Shown in pieces: positions 1 to 5,152 of a stretch of 7,256 nt of DNA. Each line of letters starts with the position of its first letter. Position 1 is the first letter of the stretch. The position numbers and the translations under genes are program-made. Below the pieces are notes generated by a model. The model did no database searches. It worked only from the letters and a program-made list of their open reading frames with translations, and was not told the origin of the DNA. This DNA is from Bacteroidales bacterium (lineage in GTDB: Bacteria > Bacteroidota > Bacteroidia > Bacteroidales > UBA7960). The stretch lies in the NCBI GenBank assembly GCA_003557965.1, contig PWND01000275.1:1-7256 (forward strand), given 5' to 3'.

Positions 1-507
1 GTGAATGTACTCTTCATTAGTTAATTCGTCAAAATTTCTGCCAAAGTAATGCCTTGATAAACTGTTTCTAAGGTCATTAATTCCGGCAGCAAGTTCATTT
101 TGAACGGCAATATACATTTCGTAAGAAGTATTTCTGTCATTTTGCAAAGAAATAATTCCCCTTGACACTTCGACATGGCCGAGGTGTTCAATATATCGCT
201 CTTCTTTTACAGGCATATTTGGGTCGTTAGTCGGATTTGAAATAAACTCACTGGTTCTGCTTCTCAGATTTCTGATATTTTCAATCTGGCCTTCAACCAT
301 AAGCCTGTCGAATTGGTCAACCAGAACGACCATTACGTTTCTTTCACGTACTTCCGGGCGTTCGGCATCAGGATCCACTGGTGGAGGTAGCACCCTCATG
401 ATTCCTGCATCTATATCCATTGTTGTAGTTACAAGGAAAAAGATGAGAAGCAAGAAGGCGATATCCGCCATTGATCCCGCGTTTATTTCTGGGCGCATTC
501 TAGCCAT
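1..507 (-). CDS. exbD: ExbD/TolR family biopolymer transporter (3' end beyond window)
   Basis: This is the ExbD subunit of the inner-membrane proton channel that, with ExbB and TonB, uses proton motive force to drive TonB-dependent outer-membrane uptake. The visible 169 codons begin MARMRPEINAGSMADIAFLL, then IFFLVTTT. Asp15, just inside the single membrane helix (about residues 14-29), matches the essential transmembrane Asp of ExbD (Asp25 in E. coli). The rest is a periplasmic domain with typical ExbD features, including MYIAVQNELAAGINDLR near residues 131-147. The frame is open to base 1, so the C-terminus is outside the window. The start is set by an AAGGAGT ribosome binding site 6 bases upstream and the lack of an in-frame ATG in the short gap. 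It lies 19 bases after the companion membrane protein gene, in one operon with exbB. Bacteroidota often carry a second exbD and tonB next; they would lie beyond the left edge. Confidence 0.93.
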   Translation of the reverse strand, partial: MARMRPEINAGSMADIAFLLLIFFLVTTTMDIDAGIMRVLPPPVDPDAERPEVRERNVMVVLVDQFDRLMVEGQIENIRNLRSRTSEFISNPTNDPNMPVKEERYIEHLGHVEVSRGIISLQNDRNTSYEMYIAVQNELAAGINDLRNSLSRHYFGRNFDELTNEEYIH

Positions 508-513
508 AGAATA

Positions 514-520
514 ACTCCTT
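514..520 (-). promoter_or_regulatory. Shine-Dalgarno site of exbD
   Basis: On the minus strand AAGGAGT lies 6 bases before the exbD ATG. It is a near-perfect match to the anti-Shine-Dalgarno sequence. It stands out because no other gene in this window has a recognisable site, which is normal for Bacteroidota. It fixes the exbD start at 507 and suggests exbD is translated strongly or independently of the gene before it. Confidence 0.7.
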
Positions 521-526
521 GTTTTT

Positions 527-1111
527 TTATTTGAATAATTTTGAAACTTCAGTATAAATAGCAGCTGCAAACCCTATCCCAACCAGTATAAACGTTGTTA
601 ATATACCGGTGCCAATCCATCTCGAAACAACCTCACCAACATTCTGCTCTTCATAAGGTTTGCCTGATGCGAATAAGTAAGCTATAAATACAACAATTAA
701 TAATATAGCCAAACCTATCAGAGTGCCTCTTGCTTTTCTAATATCTTTAACGAACTGAAAAACAGGGAAGGCAATAGAGGCAAATGCTGCAAGTATTATA
801 AGTCCATAAGTAATATAAATACCAGCATGTATTAACCAACCTCTTATCGCAGATTCCTCATGGCCTTGATACGTTTGCATTTGAAAGTTGCCGAGCAGGG
901 TGTTGATTTTTCTTCTCATTTCATGATGAAAATCAACATTATCCGGTTTAGCTTTCTTTTCTTCAACCACCTCTTTTTCAACGTCCTTTTCTGCAATAGT
1001 ATCATTTTGCTCTGTCTGAGCTTTTTCTTCTTTTGTTTCTGCAAGAAGGTTAATGTTTAAGCCCAGGATAAGTACTGCTGCAACTATAATTGAAAGAAAT
1101 ACTTTTTTCAT
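527..1111 (-). CDS. Small membrane protein of unknown function within the exbB-exbD operon
   Basis: This 194-residue protein has no function I can name. It has a signal-like hydrophobic start (residues 4-22, possible cleavage after LLA at 24), a highly charged Glu/Lys stretch (25-57), a short FHHEMRRKI segment (61-69), then three predicted membrane helices at about 97-120, 129-148 and 165-188. It sits between exbB (86-base gap) and exbD (19-base gap) on the same strand. A protein of this kind between exbB and exbD is a familiar arrangement in Bacteroidota, so an accessory role in the proton channel is a fair inference. Its N-terminal part resembles that of the neighbouring ExbB: both have a MKK start, a hydrophobic stretch, an EQxDTIxE motif and a later FH motif. 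No Shine-Dalgarno site is visible. The start is the only good one, giving the complete signal-like segment. Confidence 0.85.
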   Translation of the reverse strand: MKKVFLSIIVAAVLILGLNINLLAETKEEKAQTEQNDTIAEKDVEKEVVEEKKAKPDNVDFHHEMRRKINTLLGNFQMQTYQGHEESAIRGWLIHAGIYITYGLIILAAFASIAFPVFQFVKDIRKARGTLIGLAILLIVVFIAYLFASGKPYEEQNVGEVVSRWIGTGILTTFILVGIGFAAAIYTEVSKLFK

Positions 1112-1159
1112 AATTAATTTTTATAAGTTTTGAATAAAATTCATTTTTTAATTATGTTA

Positions 1160-1181
1160 TCAAGCAATTTAAAATACTTGA
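1160..1181 (-). other. Possible small hairpin in the exbB to companion-gene gap
   Basis: The 86-base gap between exbB and the next gene holds an inverted repeat: arms TCAAGTA and TGCTTGA on the minus strand (one G-T pair) around an 8-base loop. It is not followed by a T-run, so it does not look like an intrinsic terminator. It could be an mRNA processing or stability element that sets different expression of exbB and the downstream genes, or it could be chance in AT-rich DNA. Confidence 0.25.
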
Positions 1182-1197
1182 CATTCATAGCCAGGGC

Positions 1198-2019
1198 TTA
1201 TTTATTATGCTTAATAAGAATATCCATGAATGAAATTGTAGCATCTTCCATTGTATTTACAATTCCATCAATTTTAGATACAACATAATTATAAAAAATC
1301 TGAAGGATAACTGCAACAATAAGGCCAAATACGGTTGTTAGAAGTGCAACCTTAATACCATCAGCTACAATCGTTGGAGAAATGTCACCCGCTGCTGCAA
1401 TAGCATCAAAAGCTCCAATCATACCAATTACCGTACCCATAAATCCAAGCATAGGGGCAATAGCGATAAATAGTGATATCCAGGTAAGATTCATTTCCAG
1501 ACGTCCCATTAATACGCTACCATAGGATACAACAGATTTTTCAACTACATCCATTCCTTCGTCAACTCTGTCGAGCCCTTGATAATAAATGCTTGCAACA
1601 GGGCCGCGTGTATTTCTGCATATTTCTTTTGCAGCATCTACGCCGCCTGATTTAAGAGCTTCTTCCACATTCTTAAGAAGTTTTGCTGTGTTTGTAGTTG
1701 AAAGATTTAAGTAAATAATCCTTTCTATACAAAGGCCTAAGCCTATTATCAAACACAAAAGGATAATTCCCATAAATGCGGGACCACCTTCTACAAACTG
1801 TTCTTTTAAAATGTAGTGAAATGATAAATCCTCTTCGGCTTCATCAAAGTCCAGGGGGATATCACCGGGCGCAACTTCTTCTGCCTCGGCTTCTACTATA
1901 GTATCAGTTTGTTCAACCCCGGCTTCAGCCGCTTCTTCATGTTGATCAGCTTTTACAGTGGTGTTTAAACCAAATGTAACAAATGCTGCAATTGTTAATA
2001 AAACAAATAATTTTTTCAT
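1198..2019 (-). CDS. exbB: ExbB/TolQ/MotA family proton channel with signal-like N-terminal extension
   Basis: ExbB forms the pentameric inner-membrane channel that houses ExbD and powers TonB. The 273-residue protein opens with a signal-like segment (1-24, ending VKA), then an acidic stretch (25-64), then the first core helix (about 80-103). A cytoplasmic loop (104-175) contains the usual basic and alpha-helical region. The hallmark channel helices follow: residues 189-205 (PMLGFMGTVIGMIGAF) and 222-245 (VALLTTVFGLIVAVI), which carry the LGxxGTVxGMIxAF and ALxTTxxGL signatures of the family. E. coli ExbB is 244 residues; the added length is the N-terminal extension, which is common in Bacteroidota. 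It is the first gene of the operon. No Shine-Dalgarno site is seen, and no clear TAnnTTTG promoter box lies in the 72 bases between it and the upstream tRNA gene. Confidence 0.95.
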   Translation of the reverse strand: MKKLFVLLTIAAFVTFGLNTTVKADQHEEAAEAGVEQTDTIVEAEAEEVAPGDIPLDFDEAEEDLSFHYILKEQFVEGGPAFMGIILLCLIIGLGLCIERIIYLNLSTTNTAKLLKNVEEALKSGGVDAAKEICRNTRGPVASIYYQGLDRVDEGMDVVEKSVVSYGSVLMGRLEMNLTWISLFIAIAPMLGFMGTVIGMIGAFDAIAAAGDISPTIVADGIKVALLTTVFGLIVAVILQIFYNYVVSKIDGIVNTMEDATISFMDILIKHNK

Positions 2020-2091
2020 AGTGAATGTTTATAGGTTTTGATTAAAAATTTGTTTTTAAAAATGATTTTTATAATGATATTCCTACCACTG

Positions 2092-2179
2092 CGGAGAGAG
2101 AGGGATTCGAACCCTCGATACCCTTGTGAGGTATACACACTTTCCAGGCGTGCGCCTTCGACCACTCGGCCACCTCTCC
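2092..2179 (-). tRNA. tRNA-Ser (anticodon GGA)
   Basis: The minus strand folds into a complete class II tRNA of 88 bases. The acceptor stem is GGAGAGG with TCTCTCC (one G-T pair) and a G discriminator base, as expected for serine. The D arm is GCCGAGTGGTCGAAGGC. The anticodon stem CACGC/GTGTG holds the loop CTGGAAA, with anticodon GGA at 2143-2145. The long variable arm (ATACC/GGTAT stem) is diagnostic of Ser or Leu tRNAs. The T arm is GAGGG TTCGAAT CCCTC. The 3' CCA is not encoded (the bases after the discriminator are CA then G), so it would be added enzymatically. It reads UCC and UCU codons. It is on the same strand as exbB, 72 bases upstream of it. Confidence 0.97.
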
Positions 2180-2215
2180 CAAAAAACCATTTCGTAAAGA
2201 TCGTTTTTCAGCTTG

Positions 2216-2241
2216 CTAAAGTACAAAAAAAATGACACAAA
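2216..2241 (-). promoter_or_regulatory. Candidate promoter of the tRNA-Ser gene
   Basis: On the minus strand TACTTTAG (2216-2223) matches seven of eight positions of the Bacteroidota -7 box TAnnTTTG. A TTTG lies upstream at 2238-2241, but the 14-base spacer is shorter than the usual range near 20, so the -33 part is doubtful. Transcription would start near 2210, about 30 bases before the mature tRNA. Because no other box is seen between the tRNA and exbB, this could also supply read-through transcription to the exb operon. Confidence 0.4.
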
Positions 2242-2391
2242 TACTTATTTTGAATTTTTTTTAATTAATGTTTATTTAAAAAAAAGAATTTTTTAAAACA
2301 TATTTGGGTTTTTAATGCATTTTAATAAACTTCTCAAATGTGATAACTAACTGTTTAAACTGCAGGAAATCACTATATTAAAATGTTTTTT

Positions 2392-3405
2392 TTAAATATC
2401 GCCTTTAACAACTGTAATAACAGTTTGCCCTACAGCTTTTAATGTTTCTTTACAAATAACATCCATGTTATCATCCATAGTATGCCATTGTTCAAAAAAT
2501 CCATGCCCTTGTGTGGAATCGTAATGTATAATATTGATAGTTGGTATTCCTGTAATTACATTAATATAGTAATGGTCGTCAATAATATACCCTCCCATTT
2601 CTTTTTTAAAGTATTTTGAAAAACCTAACTTATGTGCTGTTTCCCATACTTTATTCACTATGCCGGGAGCATAATGATATGAGTATCTTTCGAATAAAAA
2701 ACTGGCATCGGCTGCTCCTACCATATCAAGTAAAATTCCGTACCTTGCATAATAATTATCAACATGTGGATTACTCGACCAATATTGAGAACCCAGTGCC
2801 CAACTGTCGTTTGCCTGCCCACCATAAGATTGATGTTTGCCATAGTCTTCGGCATCAAAAAGAATAATATCAATGCCTGATGTGAAATCTGACTCACTTA
2901 ATAATCGTGCAATCTCCAATAAAACCCCAACACCACTAGCTCCATCATTTGCTCCATCAATAGGCTTGTAATGATTGGCAGGATCAGGGTCGGCGTCTGC
3001 ATAAGGCCTGGTATCCCAGTGAGCACACAAAAGTATTCTGTTTCTTCTGTCAGGGTTGAAACTTCCTATTATATTGCTTATATTTAGTATGGTTCCGTCA
3101 TAAGCTCTGACTCTTGCCGGTTGAACATACACAGTGTCGGTGTAGCTGCCTAACTTAGCAATCAGCCAGTCTCCACAATCTCTGTGTGATTGCATATTAG
3201 GTACACGCGGCCCAAATGAAACCTGCTTTTCAATAAAATAATATGCTGAGTCTGCGTTGAATTCAGGAACAACAACGCCGGGCTTTTCTTGATTTTTTGA
3301 CAAGTTTTTGTCTGCGTCATTATTATTAATGCCTGAACATGACAGCAATAACAATGATACACAGATTAGAAACAAAAAATTCAAGCTCAAGTTGTTTTTT
3401 ATCAT
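2392..3405 (-). CDS. M28-family glutaminyl cyclase-like lipoprotein
   Basis: Predicted zinc enzyme that converts N-terminal Gln of exported proteins to pyroglutamate (glutaminyl-peptide cyclotransferase), facing the periplasm. The 337-residue protein has a lipoprotein signal with lipobox LLSC, Cys23. The M28 fold shows AHWDTRP (129-135), GANDGASGVGVLLEIAR (151-167, metal ligand Asp154), LFDAEDYG (182-189, Glu186 as general base and Asp187 as likely metal ligand), GSQYW (205-209), LLDMVG (225-230, Asp228), GGYIIDDHYYIN (271-282) and WHTMDD (307-312, metal ligand His308). From memory, this pattern resembles the bacterial type II cyclases of Porphyromonas gingivalis and Tannerella more than M28 aminopeptidases. 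An aminopeptidase remains the alternative. It appears monocistronic, between the tRNA and a divergent regulator gene. Two neighbours are predicted substrates by their signal cleavage sites. Confidence 0.82.
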   Translation of the reverse strand: MIKNNLSLNFLFLICVSLLLLSCSGINNNDADKNLSKNQEKPGVVVPEFNADSAYYFIEKQVSFGPRVPNMQSHRDCGDWLIAKLGSYTDTVYVQPARVRAYDGTILNISNIIGSFNPDRRNRILLCAHWDTRPYADADPDPANHYKPIDGANDGASGVGVLLEIARLLSESDFTSGIDIILFDAEDYGKHQSYGGQANDSWALGSQYWSSNPHVDNYYARYGILLDMVGAADASFLFERYSYHYAPGIVNKVWETAHKLGFSKYFKKEMGGYIIDDHYYINVITGIPTINIIHYDSTQGHGFFEQWHTMDDNMDVICKETLKAVGQTVITVVKGDI

Positions 3406-3504
3406 CCTGGTAATGTATTATATTATTATGTTTATTATTCCAAATTACATAAAAACTAATCAAATGGATTTTGTTTGTTATATGTTTCTTGAAAATATAA
3501 ACAA

Positions 3505-3512
3505 CAAAGTTA
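3505..3512 (-). promoter_or_regulatory. -7 promoter box of the glutaminyl cyclase gene
   Basis: TAACTTTG on the minus strand is a full match to the Bacteroidota -7 consensus TAnnTTTG. No TTTG or TTG -33 element is found at the usual distance; the palindrome AGGTTTTAAAACCT occupies that position instead. Transcription would start near 3499, giving a leader of about 94 bases before the ATG at 3405. Confidence 0.5.
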
Positions 3513-3520
3513 ATAATTTC

Positions 3521-3534
3521 AGGTTTTAAAACCT
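3521..3534. promoter_or_regulatory. Perfect 14-base palindrome at the -33 position of the cyclase promoter
   Basis: AGGTTTTAAAACCT is a perfect inverted repeat. It lies 8 bases upstream of the TAACTTTG box of the cyclase gene and covers much of the place where a -33 element would be. A dimeric regulator could bind here. No T-run follows on either strand beyond the palindrome itself and no gene ends nearby, so a terminator is unlikely. AT-rich palindromes of this size can also arise by chance. Confidence 0.35.
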
Positions 3535-3773
3535 TCGGATTGTAAAAATATCATTTAAACATAAAATGCCAAAATATTATCAAAGCATACATAAGCATAA
3601 AACCACAAAGCAATAGTAGCAAAACTTAAAATATCCCCGACTAAATATTTAAAAATAAATACAAATTGCATAAACAAATGTAATTATGTTAATATCTTGT
3701 TCGGCTAAATATGCTTTATGTCAAACTATTATGTGTTTTAAGAGGAAAATATCAGGTTTTTTTGCGGATAAAC

Positions 3774-3805
3774 TTTGCAGTGTTGCTAAAAGTTTGTTAC
3801 CTTAG
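3774..3805 (+). promoter_or_regulatory. Promoter of the PAS-LuxR regulator gene
   Basis: TTTG (3774-3777), a 20-base spacer, then TACCTTAG (3798-3805) fit the Bacteroidota housekeeping promoter TTTG N17-23 TAnnTTTG with one mismatch in the -7 box. This is the best-formed promoter in the window. Transcription would start near 3811, leaving a leader of about 112 bases before the ATG at 3923. Confidence 0.55.
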
Positions 3806-3922
3806 TTGCTTTTAATAAATAGAAAAACACCATTAGTTGAATTAAAATGCGAATTAAGCATATTATTAAAAATTTTAAAGATATGTGCCGGATTTAGATA
3901 TAATAATTTAAAACTATAAGCT

Positions 3923-4654
3923 ATGCTGAAAAAAAAAGATGCAAATCCAAAGCCCTCCAAAAATAATTCTAAAGAAAACCTATCCGAAAGCAAGAAGAAT
4001 CAAAAGCAGCTTTTAAAATTCAAAGATAAAGTATTGTTATATGAAAGAATGTTTTCAAAACTTGGAGCTTTTGTTTTTATTCTTGACTTGGTAAATTATC
4101 GGTTTAAATGGATTAGTGATTATCATAAAAAGCTACTGGGCCATAGGATTAGCTTAAAAACACACAGTTCCAAAGATTTGCTGGAGCTCTTTCATCCTGA
4201 CGACAGGTGTATTTTAAATGAAATGAAAAGCTTTTTCTCAAAAAGAAAAACAGGTTCTTACTCATCTATTTACAGAATTAAGAAATTAAATGGTGAGTTT
4301 TGTTGGGTGTATACTAGTGCAAACCTCTACAAAAAAACAAATGACAATAAAACTATTGAAGTAATAGGCTATAGTATGGATTTTTCTGTTAGTATAGATT
4401 ACAATAAGCATTTAAAGCAAGTTTTTAAAGAAAAACTTAAAACATCTAATGCAGAGATTGTTAGCAGAGTTTCAAAAAGAGAGTTGGAGGTTTTGAAGTA
4501 CTTTGCAAACGGTTATAAAACCAAAGAAGTAGCCGAAGAATTAAACATAAGCTTTCATACAGTAAATAATCACAGGAAAAACATATTAAAGAAGCTGGAG
4601 TTGCGAAATTTGGCAGCAATGGTTAACTTTGCAGTTGAAAACAGTTTAGATTAA
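3923..4654 (+). CDS. PAS domain-containing LuxR-family transcriptional regulator
   Basis: A one-component DNA-binding regulator of 243 residues. Residues 1-36 form a Lys/Asn/Ser-rich charged head. A PAS fold of the PAS_3 type follows at about 38-156: the FHPDDR motif (90-95), a YRIKKLNGEFCWV strand pair (117-129) and VIGYSMDFS (147-155) are typical of this subtype, whose ligand cannot be predicted here. A short linker helix (159-180) leads to a LuxR/GerE helix-turn-helix at 182-243, with SKRELEVLKYFANGYKTKEV and then NISFHTVNNHRKNILKKL, a clear match to the family. There is no response-regulator receiver domain and no kinase domain, so the PAS domain itself or a partner is the likely sensor. 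It has its own promoter, no Shine-Dalgarno site, and lies 84 bases upstream of the septoil knot gene on the same strand. Targets are unknown. Confidence 0.9.
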   Translation: MLKKKDANPKPSKNNSKENLSESKKNQKQLLKFKDKVLLYERMFSKLGAFVFILDLVNYRFKWISDYHKKLLGHRISLKTHSSKDLLELFHPDDRCILNEMKSFFSKRKTGSYSSIYRIKKLNGEFCWVYTSANLYKKTNDNKTIEVIGYSMDFSVSIDYNKHLKQVFKEKLKTSNAEIVSRVSKRELEVLKYFANGYKTKEVAEELNISFHTVNNHRKNILKKLELRNLAAMVNFAVENSLD

Positions 4655-4738
4655 AAAACCATTGAGAATTAGCATTTGAAATTATTTTTTAAATGCATAA
4701 ATGATTTCAAAACAATTTAATAACCATAATAGATACAG

Positions 4739-5077
4739 ATGAAAATAGCTATTTCATTATTGGTAGTTACTTTTTGCTTCGCTGTTAATATAGAGGCACA
4801 GAGAGTTTACAGTGTGCAATATTCTCACCAAGCTGATGTTAAAGTATATGTTGCCGACTATAACCATCAGGCTGATCTAAGCGTTTATAAAGTTGATTAT
4901 CGGCACCAGGCCGGCAAAAATGATGGCCGCTGGTATTTTACTGATTATTCGCATCAGGCTGATAAAAATATTTACTTCGTTGATTACAGGCATCAAGCCG
5001 ATGTAATTATTTATTTTGTTAATTACAGACACCAGGCCGGTTGGAGAAACAATTCAAAAAAGCATTTGTTTTATTAA
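4739..5077 (+). CDS. Secreted six-repeat protein resembling the 7(1) septoil knot family (formerly DUF6150)
   Basis: A 112-residue exported protein. Residues 1-20 are a signal peptide (MKIAISLLVVTFCFAVNIEA) with Gln21 predicted at the new N-terminus. Almost all the rest is six repeats of the form [VIW]Yx[VAT][DQN]Y[SNR]HQA[DG], with HQA at 30-32, 43-45, 56-58, 72-74, 85-87 and 98-100. Spacing is 13, 13, 16, 13, 13. A KNDGRW insert separates two triplets, and a GWRNNSKKHL tail ends the protein. From memory, this layout (VYxV...AD repeats, central G...WFxT, final AGW) matches DUF6150/Septknot, a small family predicted by AlphaFold, and shown for a Ureaplasma member, to fold into a 7(1) knot. 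Molecular function is unknown. No clear promoter lies in the 84 bases after the regulator gene, so it may be cotranscribed. No Shine-Dalgarno site is seen. Confidence 0.78.
   Translation: MKIAISLLVVTFCFAVNIEAQRVYSVQYSHQADVKVYVADYNHQADLSVYKVDYRHQAGKNDGRWYFTDYSHQADKNIYFVDYRHQADVIIYFVNYRHQAGWRNNSKKHLFY
4805..5047 (+). repeat. Six tandem HQA-motif repeats encoded in the septoil knot-like gene
   Basis: Codons 23-103 encode six units, mostly 39 bases long, with HQA codons at 4826, 4865, 4904, 4952, 4991 and 5030. The third unit is 48 bases. Units 1 and 4 carry YSHQAD, units 2 and 5 carry Y[NR]HQAD, and units 3 and 6 carry YRHQAG, so a block of three appears duplicated. At DNA level units 3 and 6 share CACCAGGCCGG, and units 2 and 4 share CATCAGGCTGAT. 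Elsewhere His, Gln and Ala codons vary, which indicates an old repeat kept at protein level, not a recently expanded microsatellite. Confidence 0.9.
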
Positions 5078-5152
5078 ATTTTATGCAGAATTTAAAACTA
5101 TATAAGCCTGCGTATCTCGTGTTGCTTTGTGTTTCGCATTGGTGTTGAATAT

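Larger units (their letters stand above)
3406..3922. other. Divergent intergenic region between cyclase and regulator genes
   Basis: This 517-base AT-rich region separates two divergently transcribed genes. It contains the cyclase promoter box (3505-3512, minus), an adjoining 14-base palindrome (3521-3534), and the regulator promoter (3774-3805, plus). The central part, about 3540-3770, holds no ORF with a plausible protein, no RNA gene I recognise and no clear repeat. The length is generous for two simple promoters, so operators or a small RNA could be present, but I see no positive sign of either. Confidence 0.6.

Noticed and set aside
860..1060. Plus-strand Phe-rich 66-residue ORF
   Set aside because: Antisense to the Glu/Lys-rich part of the exb companion gene; the TTC/TTT codons are simply the complement of GAA/AAA.
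2038..2235. Plus-strand 65-residue ORF
   Set aside because: It overlaps the complete tRNA-Ser gene on the other strand; the RDSNPRYP-like stretch is the translated T arm seen in many false ORFs over tRNAs.
2346..2365. GTTTAAAC palindrome downstream of the cyclase gene as a terminator
   Set aside because: The core is only eight bases of A/T-dominated symmetry, with no loop and no following T-run in the right direction.
3675..3682. TACATTTG on the minus strand as a second upstream promoter box for the cyclase gene
   Set aside because: It matches TAnnTTTG, but there is no -33 element and it would give a leader near 270 bases; such octamers occur by chance in AT-rich DNA.
3802..3993. Minus-strand 63-residue ORF at the start of the regulator gene
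   Set aside because: It lies antisense to the regulator leader and Lys-rich N-terminus; its Phe/Leu-rich composition is the mirror of AAA/AAG codons.
4805..5047. Repeats considered as a CRISPR array or a DNA-level minisatellite
   Set aside because: Units stay in frame, vary synonymously and are part of a protein with a signal peptide; no constant repeats with unrelated spacers.
5078..5152. Bidirectional terminator between the convergent knot and hydrolase genes
   Set aside because: No inverted repeat with a T-run was found in the 75-base gap.
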